Positions 28,653 through 37,778 of a stretch of 64,000 bases of DNA are shown here, piece after piece. The DNA is taken from positions 620,001 through 684,000 of the forward strand of contig OZ195520.1 of NCBI GenBank assembly GCA_964277385.1, in the 5' to 3' direction. The first letter of the stretch is position 1. Each line of letters starts with the position of its first letter. The position numbers were made by a program, and so were the translations under genes. Under the pieces are notes generated by a model, which was not told where the DNA came from, did no database searches, and saw nothing but the letters and a program-made list of their open reading frames with translations. This DNA is from WRAU01 sp964277385. Lineage in GTDB: Bacteria; Pseudomonadota; Alphaproteobacteria; WRAU01; Hepatincolaceae.

Positions 28653-30383
28653 TTAATTACCTACCATAGATTTTTCTAATTCTCTCATAACTTCTCCTCC
28701 AACATCACTGGGATTGCTTGAGTGTGAATTTACCGTAATATTGTATTGTTGTTTATTTTCTATTTTGCTACTGTTATTGCCGCCTAATACAGGAGAGTTT
28801 TGTTTAATACTCTCAGTTGAACTACTATCTACTTTGATTTCATTATCACCACTAAAAATACCTTTGATTTTATCTATACCCGTCTTAAAAAACTTAAATA
28901 CAGCAGAGTTTTCAAACCACTCAAAAAATGATGCAAACCATTCTTTAACTGTTTCCCAATTGCTAATAATTAAATATGCTCCAATTGCTATTGCTGAAAT
29001 AATAGCTAGAATTGGATTAGACATCATCACACCTGTTAATATTCTCATTCCTATACTAACTGCAGTTATAGCAACCCTTAATATTGTAAATACTTTAGAT
29101 AAACCAAGTATATAACTTGCAAAGGCAACAATTCTATAAACTGCAAAAGCACCCATTAGTATTCCTAGCACACCAGATACATATAGAATAGCTTTCCCTG
29201 CCCATTCATTAGCTTGTATAAAATCATTAAATGCAAATACAATTTTAGCAGCCGCATTTGTAGCATCTGTAAATTTAGGCAATAAAATATCTCCTAAAAT
29301 AGCCGATAAATTAGCTAAGGATTGTTGCAACTTAATGCTTGCTGTATTATAGCTTCCTGCATGATCTGCATATTTAACATCTAGCTGACCTTTATAAGAT
29401 TTTGTTACATCATCTATTGCACTACTTAAATCCTTAGAATTTTTAGCGGCTTCTTTTATTATCCAAAGCCCCTCTTTAGAAAAAACACCTTCTAATTCAT
29501 CTTTACTTAAAGACTTCGTTTTTTGCTCGATCTGAGTTAAAAACTTTACAAAATCTAAACTACCATCTGTTTTGAACACATCTTTTAAATTAAGCTCTTT
29601 GATAACTTGAGGTGCTCTATTTAGTATTTCTTTAAGTCCCCCTTCTGCTTCTCCTGTTGTCATTTTTGTAGAAAAATAGCCAAGAGTGGATACCATATCC
29701 TCCGCCGACAAATTAGCTTGCTTTCCTGAATATCCAATATTTTTTAGAGAAGAACTAAAATCATCTAATTTATTGATTTTAAATTTAGTTTGAGCATTAG
29801 CTATAATATCTGTTAGGTCCTCTATACTTCTATTTGTATACTGAGCAACAGGGGCTAGCATTTCAAGTGATGCACCTAACTCCATTTTAGCAACCTTAGA
29901 AAACTTAAGTATTGCTTCAGTTGATTTGTTTAAATCTTTAGCATCAACTCCTGCAACAGCTAAACTTTGTGTAGTTGAAGCAATATCTTCATATGTACCA
30001 AGTCCTTGTTTTTGCGAATTAATATGACCACTCTCAACATTTTTAGCACTATCTTTACCAAGAATTGAAGATAAAGCAATTGAACTCTCTTTACGATTGG
30101 CTGCAACTAATACATTATTTTTAGCAAAACCAATAGATGAGGCAAAAAATGCACCAATAGTTGTAATAAAACCTTTAAGTTCTTCATTAGAAGACTTAAT
30201 ACCTTTATTAAAATCTTTAAGCTCATCACCTTGTTTTTTAAAACTATTAGTATTTTTGTCTAAAACCTTTTTTAAGTCTTCTCCTTTTTTAGAAGATTCT
30301 TTAAAGTTCTTTCCTAAATCACCAAAAGCTTTACTAAAATTATCTTTAAGCTCTACAACTACTGATGCTTTTGTATCTGCCAT
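28653..30383 (-). CDS. Tail tape measure protein (P2 gpT/TP901 type)
   Basis: 576 residues. The N-terminus is a coiled coil (FSKAFGDLGKNFKESSKKGE). A central TP901-like domain follows (MELGASLEMLAPVAQYTNRS..., MTTGEAEGGLKEILNRAPQV). Hydrophobic segments come at about 385-460 (AILYVSGVLGILMGAFAVYR), and the Ser/Asn-rich tail ends near GGEVMRELEKSM. The length sets a short contractile tail. It follows the E/E' chaperone frames, the invariant order in P2-like tails. Confidence 0.88.
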   Translation of the reverse strand: MADTKASVVVELKDNFSKAFGDLGKNFKESSKKGEDLKKVLDKNTNSFKKQGDELKDFNKGIKSSNEELKGFITTIGAFFASSIGFAKNNVLVAANRKESSIALSSILGKDSAKNVESGHINSQKQGLGTYEDIASTTQSLAVAGVDAKDLNKSTEAILKFSKVAKMELGASLEMLAPVAQYTNRSIEDLTDIIANAQTKFKINKLDDFSSSLKNIGYSGKQANLSAEDMVSTLGYFSTKMTTGEAEGGLKEILNRAPQVIKELNLKDVFKTDGSLDFVKFLTQIEQKTKSLSKDELEGVFSKEGLWIIKEAAKNSKDLSSAIDDVTKSYKGQLDVKYADHAGSYNTASIKLQQSLANLSAILGDILLPKFTDATNAAAKIVFAFNDFIQANEWAGKAILYVSGVLGILMGAFAVYRIVAFASYILGLSKVFTILRVAITAVSIGMRILTGVMMSNPILAIISAIAIGAYLIISNWETVKEWFASFFEWFENSAVFKFFKTGIDKIKGIFSGDNEIKVDSSSTESIKQNSPVLGGNNSSKIENKQQYNITVNSHSSNPSDVGGEVMRELEKSMVGN

Positions 30384-30392
30384 AACTATTTA

Positions 30393-30931
30393 CTATTTGC
30401 TCTCTCTTTCTTCTTCATATCTTTTTGCTAATAAATCAAGCCACATTCCTATATCACTAAGAGGCAAAGCCCATAACTCACTTGGTTGCCAATGTAAGTG
30501 CATTGCTAATAATAATAAAGCTTCTTCTATATTTCGTGGGTATCCTCTACCATGCTTCCGTTTCCCAATAATCCCAATACTTTAGCTATAATATTCGGTG
30601 TATCACTTAAACTCATTTTATCTAAAAACTCTTTATGTATCATAGGAGTTGTTATTCTGCTTAATAAAATTAACCAACTATCAACATCACTTTCAAATAT
30701 TTTGACCAAGGATAACCCTCTTAAATCACCCGCAGTTGGCTCTCTAAAACTAACCTCACTTAAATACTTCATACTTCCATCACTATTAACGCCTGCTACT
30801 ATAGGATTAATAAAACTATAATTATTGTCTTTTTTAATTGATTTAATCTCATTTTGTTTAATATCTTGAGTTTGTAATTCCTCTTTTTTATTATTCATAA
30901 CTTGCTCATCTTTTTTATTAAATATTCCCAT
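30393..30931 (-). CDS. gpE+E' tail assembly chaperone, predicted -1 frameshift product
   Basis: The E frame contains the heptamer GGGAAAC at 30560-30566 (written on the - strand), in the X-XXY-YYZ register. A slip of one base back continues into a second frame reading KRKHGRGYPRNIEEALLLLA, then MHLHWQPSELWALPLSDIGM up to TAG at 30393. That frame is the P2 GpE' family pattern (FHW..SE...L...ELxxW). P2, lambda and Mu all use frameshifting at this gene to make a long tape-measure chaperone. Confidence 0.78.
30527..30931 (-). CDS. Tail assembly chaperone gpE (short form)
   Basis: 134 residues. The N-terminal third is charged and low complexity (NKKEELQTQDIKQNEIKSIK), followed by the conserved NPIVAGVNSDGSMKYLSEVS..FREPTAGDLRGLSLV core. 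It stops at TAG 30527. It lies between FII and T like P2 gene E. Most ribosomes should end here, with a minority shifting into E'. Confidence 0.82.
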   Translation of the reverse strand: MGIFNKKDEQVMNNKKEELQTQDIKQNEIKSIKKDNNYSFINPIVAGVNSDGSMKYLSEVSFREPTAGDLRGLSLVKIFESDVDSWLILLSRITTPMIHKEFLDKMSLSDTPNIIAKVLGLLGNGSMVEDTHEI

Positions 30932-30962
30932 TATATTTGTCCTTTTTTTGTTACTACTTCTA

Positions 30963-31487
30963 CTAAATAATCCCTAATGCTTTTTTTCTTATTAATAACT
31001 GGTCAACTCCACCTACCATAAAGGTTTGTGTCATTGGTTCTATTAAAATATCTGGCACTGCCATATTACCTATAAAATAAGCAAAGTGTGTTAGAGTTGC
31101 TGTTAATGTAAAAGTATTAACACTTCCTCTTTGCACTGTTCCTAAATCAACTTCTGTAAAAATACCTTTCATCGTTATTTTTATATCTGTTTGATCTATT
31201 AAAGAACTATTGCCTTCTTGTGATGCTCTAAAAGTTATCACATCTCCAAATACCCCGCCTAGTATTCCCATCAAGGCAAACATCTTCTTAGTTTGTTCCA
31301 CCATTGTTATACTTACTGTCAATGGTTCTATTCCCAACTCTATTGGTACAGAAGAGAAACCCGTTTTAAAATTCTCAACTGTTTTAGTAATTTTAGGCAA
31401 AACTACTTGTTGCACATCCCCCATATGAAAGTCTGAATTTATATATACAGACATATCTTTTATTGTTTTAGGTATTCCATAACTCAT
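30963..31487 (-). CDS. P2 FII-like major tail tube protein
   Basis: 174 residues. It has the tube-protein arrangement HMGDVQQVVLPKITKTVENF...IELGIEPLTVSITM...IKITMKGIFTEVDLGTVQRG and ends with MVGGVDQLLIRKKALGI, which closely resembles the end of P2 FII (NGVDRLEQHRRNIGL). It forms the inner tube inside the contractile sheath and lies directly behind FI. Confidence 0.9.
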   Translation of the reverse strand: MSYGIPKTIKDMSVYINSDFHMGDVQQVVLPKITKTVENFKTGFSSVPIELGIEPLTVSITMVEQTKKMFALMGILGGVFGDVITFRASQEGNSSLIDQTDIKITMKGIFTEVDLGTVQRGSVNTFTLTATLTHFAYFIGNMAVPDILIEPMTQTFMVGGVDQLLIRKKALGII

Positions 31488-31501
31488 TAATCTATCTCCT
31501 A

Positions 31502-32719
31502 TTAACTAAAAATTGTGTTGTAATAACTATCATTTCTGTAAGCTTCAAATGTTAATCTCTCAAGTGCTGCAGGTGGTTCTAAATCAAAACTTGCTATAAT
31601 ATGGCCTTGTTTAACTTGTGCTGGGCTATTCTTTTCAGGGTCAACCCAACAAGTACCTCCAAGTAATGCACCTTGCACAACTAAAGAAGCTAAATAACTA
31701 TTCACATTATTTTGTATATCATCTAAGATATTGGCTGATATTGGTCTACCCATTGCCCATATCATAGACTTTTCTAATGCATCATAAACAGTATCTACTG
31801 TTCTTCTTACATTAATAAAATTCCATTTAGTATCCTTAGATGGAGAACGATTTCCCCATATTCTATATTGACCATCTATAAATGCTATCGTTGTTACTCC
31901 TGCTTCATTCATTAAATTACTGTCTGTGGTTCCATCACTTAACGCAAAACTTATTGGTCTGCTCAAACCACTTACTCCTTTAACTTCTGTATTACTTGGT
32001 GACCACCAAAAACCTTTACTTGCATCATTACTTGCAAATACTCCTGCTAACAATGATGATGAACTTAATGTTTCTGGGTTGGTATCTGGTACAGCAAAAG
32101 CAGGTTTATAACTCGGATCTATTATCATCGCTCTAGAATTTCCAATATTACTTGCAAATTCTATTACATCTTTTCTTGTGGTGTTTGTTCCATCTATTAT
32201 TGCTACTGCTCTTAACTTCTCTGCTACTGATGTTAAGCTGTTTACTATTGCATTCGGTTTATTATCCTTATTTAAAATAGAACTCAAATATGGACATATT
32301 AATAATTTAGGCTTATATTTAACAGCTGTCTCCGCCAACATTAATGCATAAACTCCAGTATAAGAAGCAACATCTCCTGCTGCATTCTCTATTGTTTTTT
32401 GTTGGTCTTCTTTACCTTTTTCATCTAAGCCTTCCGCAATTCTTACTACTACTACCAATGTTGATGTTTGATTGTATATACTTCTCAATGCCATTGGAAT
32501 TGTGCCTGTATCGCTTAACCCAAGCTCTTTAAGTTGTTGAATATTAGTAAACAGAACTGGTTTATTTAATGGTAACACCTCATCTATTGTTTTACCTTTT
32601 ACTTTCGCATCCATGCTTGCGGTGCCAACCAATCCTATTACTGATGTTGATGGAGTCGTAATACTTCTTCCACCGCTATCTACCTCTATTATCTCTATTC
32701 CATTTAAAAAATTTACCAT
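31502..32719 (-). CDS. P2 FI-like contractile tail sheath protein
   Basis: 405 residues. N-terminal FLNGIEIIEVDSGGRSITTP, STSVIGLVGTA, and C-terminal sheath signature KWNFINVRRTVDTVYDALEK, FDLEPPAALERLTFEAY. It polymerises around the tube and contracts on infection. Starts with ATG 32719 after an AGGAG site. It heads the FI-FII-E-T block. Confidence 0.92.
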   Translation of the reverse strand: MVNFLNGIEIIEVDSGGRSITTPSTSVIGLVGTASMDAKVKGKTIDEVLPLNKPVLFTNIQQLKELGLSDTGTIPMALRSIYNQTSTLVVVVRIAEGLDEKGKEDQQKTIENAAGDVASYTGVYALMLAETAVKYKPKLLICPYLSSILNKDNKPNAIVNSLTSVAEKLRAVAIIDGTNTTRKDVIEFASNIGNSRAMIIDPSYKPAFAVPDTNPETLSSSSLLAGVFASNDASKGFWWSPSNTEVKGVSGLSRPISFALSDGTTDSNLMNEAGVTTIAFIDGQYRIWGNRSPSKDTKWNFINVRRTVDTVYDALEKSMIWAMGRPISANILDDIQNNVNSYLASLVVQGALLGGTCWVDPEKNSPAQVKQGHIIASFDLEPPAALERLTFEAYRNDSYYNTIFS

Positions 32720-32859
32720 CTTATTTTAATCTCCTTCTTTTTTATGTTATTATCTTGTTATTAATTGCTTTTTTATAGCTTTTGTTTTTATTTTATGCTT
32801 GCTTTTTTACTCCCTAACTTTTATTATTTATACTATAAATAATCTTATTTTGAGACATT

Positions 32860-33603
32860 ATGAAAGAAATTATTAATATTAACTTTGTATCTAATGAAGC
32901 TCCTAATATTCTTTTGATTGCTGACTTAAACAATTTTATCAAAGATGGTTTCCATCTAAAACATTTTAAATTTACTCACAACATTTATATTTTGTATCAT
33001 GACCAAGCTCATGATTTTATTTATTATAAAGATCTTCCATCAAAACATAATAAAATAGTTGCAGAACTTAACAAACATAATCTTCATTATTTTGCTGTTT
33101 ATGGTCAATCCTTCGGCGGCTTTTTAGCTTTTTATTTAATTTTCCACTTATCCGAGCGAGTAGAAAAAGCTTTTATTCATGATTATTATATCAATTCTCA
33201 TCCATCCTATAATAAAACTCCTAACAAAGCTCGCCATATAACAAATATTAATTTGCAAAATTGGATTATTCCTAAAAAAAGTAATATTCCTATATTATTT
33301 TTATTATTTGAAGGCAATTATATTACTACAAAAGAAATCAAAGAATTAAATACAATCTTTTCCAATATTACTTTTATTACTGTTTTTATCTATCATCACC
33401 TAATATTTGAACAAACAAAAAAATTTAAACTATTTTTTAAAATATATAACGGTATCTCCTATAAAAAATTTTGGAATAAAATTTATCCCCTCTGGATTAA
33501 TAGTAAAAAACTTCCTTTATCTTTTAAACTATTCCCTCGCAAATTAGCGTTAGAAATATTTATTTATATTTGCAAAAAGAAAGGTTATAAAACTAAACAT
33601 TAA
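32860..33603 (+). CDS. BioG/DUF452-like alpha/beta hydrolase, phage cargo gene
   Basis: 247 residues on the strand opposite to the late operon, converging with the tail-fibre gene and overlapping its 3' end by 11 bp. The nucleophile elbow GQSFGG at about residue 86 and the layout (short strands, FYLIFHLSERVEKAFIHDYY) fit the DUF452/BioG type of small acyl-ACP esterases. A His pair near residue 186 (YHHL) could complete the triad. It is not part of the core phage, so it is probably a lysogenic-conversion gene; substrate unknown. Confidence 0.6.
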   Translation: MKEIININFVSNEAPNILLIADLNNFIKDGFHLKHFKFTHNIYILYHDQAHDFIYYKDLPSKHNKIVAELNKHNLHYFAVYGQSFGGFLAFYLIFHLSERVEKAFIHDYYINSHPSYNKTPNKARHITNINLQNWIIPKKSNIPILFLLFEGNYITTKEIKELNTIFSNITFITVFIYHHLIFEQTKKFKLFFKIYNGISYKKFWNKIYPLWINSKKLPLSFKLFPRKLALEIFIYICKKKGYKTKH

Positions 33604-34603
33604 TCTTTGCCAATATATACCATTGCCCTGCTGTGTTCTTCATCCTCGTCTCTTTTTCATCTGTTTTCGCTACTCTTGAATTATCAAATTCAACTAAAAA
33701 ACCTGTAAAATTTGGATTATTTTCTGTCGTAGGAACTCTTCCTAAAATTTTACCTCTTTTAAAAACACCTGTTACAATACTAGTACTACCATTAATTATC
33801 CCCGTCAATGTTGATATAGCTAATTCGCCCATCATTCTTTGCATAGCATCATCTTCAAAACTACCTAAATCTCTACTACTTCCTTTTGGTAAATGACGAG
33901 TTGTTCCATCATAAAAGTTCGGCATTGCAAATGTTCCGTCTCCTCTATCTACTCCTCCAATGTTTTTAAATAACATTGGATAATCTGCTATATTTAAAAT
34001 ATTACTACTATCCATTAAGGCATAGGTTTTTATCCCTATCTCTACTATATCTTGGTCTTTGTATTTATCTTCTGTATTAAACCACTTTTCTACACCCACT
34101 GAACTTGTTATTAGTTTTTTACTATTATTTTCTATTTTATCTACTCTATATATAAGCCTATTCACCATATCCACGGTGGCAAATACCTGCTCATTAATTT
34201 TTATTTCTATTACATCGCTATTTTGCACTTGGATAGAAATATTAAACAGCAACTCTGTTACAATATTCCCTTCCTCTGTTGCAGGTCTATATTGCACTGG
34301 TACGTCTGTTACTACTATTAAATCTCCATCTTCATCAAATAAACCCAATTCTCTAATGTAGAAACCCTCAAGAATTGGAGCATTAGCCCTTAGTACACTT
34401 TCAAATACTGTATTATTGTTATTTGCATATTTATCATTAATTAAATCTCTGTATCTTTCATTAACTAATGATCTCATGTCTTCATTTGGTGTTATATCAA
34501 CTCCGCCACCATCACCAACGGCAAACTTTTCTATTCTCAATGGTTTATCTACTGTAGCTTTTGCTATTTTCTCTAAACCTAATTTTGTTATTATTGCTCC
34601 CAT
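33593..34603 (-). CDS. Tail fibre protein (P2 gpH-like, collar domain)
   Basis: 336 residues. The N-terminal 160 are the tail-collar fibre domain (ITKLGLEKIAKATVDKPLRI, AVGDGGG, REGL-like FYIRELGLFDEDGDLIVVTD). The C-terminal half holds a phage-collar-type head (YPMLFKNIGGVDRGDGTFAM P-NF), ending in ETRMKNTAGQWYILAKI. It probably binds the host surface. A C-terminal relative with a different tip stands at 61930. Confidence 0.85.
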   Translation of the reverse strand: MGAIITKLGLEKIAKATVDKPLRIEKFAVGDGGGVDITPNEDMRSLVNERYRDLINDKYANNNNTVFESVLRANAPILEGFYIRELGLFDEDGDLIVVTDVPVQYRPATEEGNIVTELLFNISIQVQNSDVIEIKINEQVFATVDMVNRLIYRVDKIENNSKKLITSSVGVEKWFNTEDKYKDQDIVEIGIKTYALMDSSNILNIADYPMLFKNIGGVDRGDGTFAMPNFYDGTTRHLPKGSSRDLGSFEDDAMQRMMGELAISTLTGIINGSTSIVTGVFKRGKILGRVPTTENNPNFTGFLVEFDNSRVAKTDEKETRMKNTAGQWYILAKINV

Positions 34604-35256
34604 TAATTAACTCCTATATTTATTCTATGTATAAAATTAAAACTTGCTCCAATATAAGTATTACCTTGTATCTCTATATTCTTGTTAGCAAGAGGTGTGA
34701 ACGGTAAGTTGATTTTATTTAATAACACTAAAACTGTTCCTGTTTTTAAATCACCTTTTATGCTATTTGTTTTTCTAAAACTTAAAAGCAATGAAAGCCT
34801 TTTAACCTCATTAACTAAACGATAAATAACCTTGTATTGCTCTTCACTATAAATAATATCGTTCTCATGTAAATTAATTTCTGCAGTGCCTTTTTTTAAA
34901 TTCTTAGGCTCTTGTGTATTTGGATCCATAGCATCCTCACACCACTCAACCACCGTTGCGTTTATATTTAAACTTTTTAATGCTTCTTTTAGTGAAAATA
35001 AAGTTCCTTTTTGTTTATTAACAAGTAGAGCATTTTGACATACTGCTCGCTTTTGCTTTATATCCCACTTACTATCCCACTGATTAACTCCTAAATATAA
35101 AGCCAAATATGGTAATAAATCTTCTCTACATCTTTGCGGGTTCCAAAAGTCTTTTATTACATCTACTGGTAAACTCTCAAATTCTCGCAATACTTCTTCT
35201 AATCCTAGCATTAATTCTGTTTGATAAGATTTTGGTAATAATGTATTATTAGACAT
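34603..35256 (-). CDS. P2 gpI-like baseplate protein
   Basis: 217 residues. The gpI signature is FESLPVDVIKDFWNPQRCRE..LLPYLALYLGVNQWD, followed by AVCQNALLVNKQKGTLFSLK. It joins the baseplate wedge to the fibres. Start and stop overlap its neighbours by a few bases (J upstream, fibre downstream), as in P2 J-I-H. Confidence 0.88.
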   Translation of the reverse strand: MSNNTLLPKSYQTELMLGLEEVLREFESLPVDVIKDFWNPQRCREDLLPYLALYLGVNQWDSKWDIKQKRAVCQNALLVNKQKGTLFSLKEALKSLNINATVVEWCEDAMDPNTQEPKNLKKGTAEINLHENDIIYSEEQYKVIYRLVNEVKRLSLLLSFRKTNSIKGDLKTGTVLVLLNKINLPFTPLANKNIEIQGNTYIGASFNFIHRINIGVN

Positions 35257-36148
35257 TATTAATATCCACTTGATTTTTATTTTCTATATACTCCTCAACT
35301 TTAATTCCTGTACAATAGGGAGCTTGTGCTGGAGTGCATTTAATATTTTTAACTGGACTTATCATTATTACATCTTCTACATTATCAATAAAGCTACTAC
35401 TATAAATTCCTGCTTGAGAAATAAAGCCCTCTAGCTTGTGTTCGCTATTTACATAATTTTGTAAGTTAGATTTTATTTCTTCAATGATTACTTGCTTATC
35501 TACAACATTGCCTTGCTTAAAAACTATTTGTAAATCTATAGTAAAACCTACAATCTTAACTCCTTTAACTCTTACTAAATCACCCATTGGTCTTATTTCT
35601 TCTGCGTTTAGTTTTTCATATACCTTATTAATTAAATCAGTATCTGCCTCTCCATTTGCATCATAAGATAAAACTGTAATCTCAACTTCCATAGGGGTAT
35701 TACTAACCGCACTTATATCCTTAACTTTACTATCTGCTAATTTGCCATAATAGATATAAGATGCTTTAGGTCCTGCAACACTAAAACCCTTTGGTGCTTC
35801 CATTATCCTCTTACGCAACTCTTCATCACTTTCCCATACAGCTTCACTTGGTGGTAATGTACTAGTATCTTCTGCTTGTATTAACTTTCGTTCAATACCG
35901 TACAACTTTCCTAAGTTATCTAAGTCACTACCTACTGCATAATCCAACATCACAGCATTAATTGAGTTGTTTATTCTGTTTCTCAATAAACCTTCTGTGT
36001 AACTACTTTCTTCTAATAGTGCTATAGCTGGGTCGCTATCTACTAATTGATTGGCAATCGTAGGAATTATTTGTTTTAGCTTTGTAACCTTTCTAGTTTT
36101 TATCTCTTCAAAAGATAATTCTTCTACGGCTTTAGGTAATTGAGACAT
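35249..36148 (-). CDS. P2 gpJ-like baseplate assembly protein
   Basis: 299 residues of the gpJ/Mu gp47 baseplate wedge family. It includes LEESSYTEGLLRNRINNSIN, AVGSDLDNLGKLYGIER, RKRIMEAPKGFSVAGPKASY and a C-terminal sequence conserved for this family. It overlaps gpW by 17 bp. Confidence 0.88.
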   Translation of the reverse strand: MSQLPKAVEELSFEEIKTRKVTKLKQIIPTIANQLVDSDPAIALLEESSYTEGLLRNRINNSINAVMLDYAVGSDLDNLGKLYGIERKLIQAEDTSTLPPSEAVWESDEELRKRIMEAPKGFSVAGPKASYIYYGKLADSKVKDISAVSNTPMEVEITVLSYDANGEADTDLINKVYEKLNAEEIRPMGDLVRVKGVKIVGFTIDLQIVFKQGNVVDKQVIIEEIKSNLQNYVNSEHKLEGFISQAGIYSSSFIDNVEDVIMISPVKNIKCTPAQAPYCTGIKVEEYIENKNQVDINNV

Positions 36149-36440
36149 CTACAGAGCCTCCACCGTTATATTCAACTCCTAACTTCAAACTAGAATTATT
36201 ATTATTTTCTATCTTAACTCTATCTACAGAAATCCTCGTATCATTAGCTTGTAAACTACTAATAACCTCCGCACTTATTTCCATAATCACACTATTAATT
36301 GGTTGTCCCAAATAAGATAAAACATTAGATCCAAAACTTCTGTTTAATACTCTCTCACCCTTCGGAGTTAAAAGTATTAACTTAATACTTTGGTTTAAGC
36401 TATCTGTTTTATTTAACGCTTTACCTTTATTAATATCCAT
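36132..36440 (-). CDS. P2 gpW/gp25-like baseplate protein
   Basis: 102 residues. Contains LILLTPKGERVLNRSFGSNV and LSYLGQP, the gp25 lysozyme-like baseplate family. It forms the inner baseplate wedge with gpJ. Its ATG overlaps the stop of the small ORF before it (TAATG). Confidence 0.88.
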   Translation of the reverse strand: MDINKGKALNKTDSLNQSIKLILLTPKGERVLNRSFGSNVLSYLGQPINSVIMEISAEVISSLQANDTRISVDRVKIENNNNSSLKLGVEYNGGGSVDVSIT

Positions 36441-36619
36441 TATTTATCTTCTGTTTTCTCTAGTTTATTATTTTGTGCTTGTGTAGTTTTTTTAGCTAAT
36501 TTAATACACTTTCTATCTAGCCATTCACGAGCTTGTATTTCTGTTAATTTAATTAGTTGTGTTGGTAAGTACTTTCTTCCCTCTATCCAACATTCTTTTA
36601 TTACTTCGTATGTATTCAT
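36440..36619 (-). CDS. Small hypothetical protein, 59 aa, between V and W
   Basis: Begins MNTYEVIKECWIEGRKYLPT at ATG 36619 with an AGAGGCAATTAAG upstream, and ends with TAA that overlaps the gpW start. It is Lys-rich, probably helical, of a family I do not recognise. The tight translational coupling to gpW and the Trp in TGG form support a real gene. Confidence 0.65.
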   Translation of the reverse strand: MNTYEVIKECWIEGRKYLPTQLIKLTEIQAREWLDRKCIKLAKKTTQAQNNKLEKTEDK

Positions 36620-36642
36620 TCTTAATTGCCTCTTTTTTATAA

Positions 36643-36861
36643 TTAACTTATTGTCCCTGTTCCTGCTCCTGTCACTGGTCCACCACTTGCACTACTACCT
36701 GTTACTGTTGTACTAATTGTTCCTTTTTTAACCTCTAGCAATACATTCTTTACAATAATACTTATGAACTCTTTTGTTTTCTCTGCATTACCTAAATTAA
36801 AACCCTTATTTGTTAGTTCGTTTTCTATTGCACTTATGCAACTACTTTCATTCATTGGCAT
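36643..36861 (-). CDS. Small hypothetical protein, 72 aa, in the tail region
   Basis: Starts MPMNESSCISAIENELTNKG after an AAAGGAAAA site. The first 50 residues are helical, and the end is a Gly/Ser/Thr-rich tail (TVTGSSASGGPVTGAGTGTI). It lies in the late operon between gpV and gpW. No family recognised. Confidence 0.6.
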   Translation of the reverse strand: MPMNESSCISAIENELTNKGFNLGNAEKTKEFISIIVKNVLLEVKKGTISTTVTGSSASGGPVTGAGTGTIS

Positions 36862-36934
36862 ATTTATTTTCCTTTTTTTTTTAAATATCTAATTCTTGCT
36901 ATACTTTCATTATCAAACAACATGGAAAAATAAA

Positions 36935-37111
36935 ATGAGTGATAAAGAAGAATTTAAAAAAGGTGATATTGTTTATCTTAAAAGCGGTAGTCCTAATATG
37001 GTTATTGATTATATTGAAAATCATCTTACAGGCAAATGTATTTGTTCTTACTGCATTAATAATGAAATTAAGACTATTACGTTACATTTTGCTAGCTTAA
37101 CCAAGGCTTAA
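36935..37111 (+). CDS. YodC-like DUF2158 small protein
   Basis: 58 residues from ATG 36935; an in-frame ATG at 36896 has no ribosome-binding site. FKKGDIVYLKSGSPNMVIDY, then CICSYCINNEIKTITLHFAS, fits DUF2158, a small beta-barrel family with the GDxVxLKSGSPxM motif seen in YodC. It is transcribed against the late operon, so it is an autonomous cargo gene. Function unknown. Confidence 0.7.
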   Translation: MSDKEEFKKGDIVYLKSGSPNMVIDYIENHLTGKCICSYCINNEIKTITLHFASLTKA

Positions 37112-37116
37112 CCCTC

Positions 37117-37269
37117 TTAACCTTTTCTCTCTAAAATTATTTTCCATACATGCCTACATTGAACTACCTTAAAAACCTTTATATCAAGGTTGTTTTCCTT
37201 GCAAAACTCCTGTAGCTTATTTAACATATCTTCATTACTTGTAATTTTTTTCTTAACATTATCTTCCAT
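37117..37269 (-). CDS. Small hypothetical protein, 50 aa
   Basis: ATG 37269 with GGAGGTAAGTAATT upstream, stop TAA at 37117. Sequence starts MEDNVKKKITSNEDMLNKLQ and ends VWKIILERKG. It lies just behind gpV in the late operon and converges with the DUF2158 gene. Unrecognised, but with a good ribosome-binding site. Confidence 0.6.
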   Translation of the reverse strand: MEDNVKKKITSNEDMLNKLQEFCKENNLDIKVFKVVQCRHVWKIILERKG

Positions 37270-37271
37270 AA

Positions 37272-37778
37272 TTACTTACCTCCTAAAACTTTTGTACTAC
37301 CTTCTGGATGAAAAGCTCCTGTAAAACTACATAGATTATTTTGACAAACAACACCCCCTCCATCTTCTCCTGCTAATACTATTTTTAGTGCATCTACTTT
37401 TACTTCTGTATTAGCTGTGATTGTGATTTTGCCAGCATCATATTTTATAGAGCCTTCATCAAACTCAAGTCTCCATTCCTTCTCAGTTACTGCAACATTA
37501 CCTTTGTAAATACTTGGCATTGCTACTGCTTTTGTTATTTCTCCATTTGGAGATAAAACCATAACTTGATCTCCTATCTTAGGTACAAAATAGACCATTG
37601 CATTACCACTACTACTAACTAAATACGGTAGCTTCGGACTTTCTAAGCTATTTCCTAAATCTACAACCACTAAATTAGATGAGATATCTACTTCTTTAAT
37701 AACACCAAAGTGAATTATGTTGTTTACTCTCTCTTCTAACTTAAATATTCTTTTTATAAACTCTATAAATTTATTCAT
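37272..37778 (-). CDS. P2 gpV-like baseplate spike protein
   Basis: 168 residues. An OB-fold N-terminal part (FGVIKEVDISSNLVVVDLG, PKIGDQVMVLSPNGEITKAV) is followed by a beta-helix-like strand repeat (GSIKYDAGKITITANTEVKV). It ends with a CQNNLC...HPEGSTKVLGGK tip. It is the central membrane-piercing spike. Confidence 0.85.
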   Translation of the reverse strand: MNKFIEFIKRIFKLEERVNNIIHFGVIKEVDISSNLVVVDLGNSLESPKLPYLVSSSGNAMVYFVPKIGDQVMVLSPNGEITKAVAMPSIYKGNVAVTEKEWRLEFDEGSIKYDAGKITITANTEVKVDALKIVLAGEDGGGVVCQNNLCSFTGAFHPEGSTKVLGGK

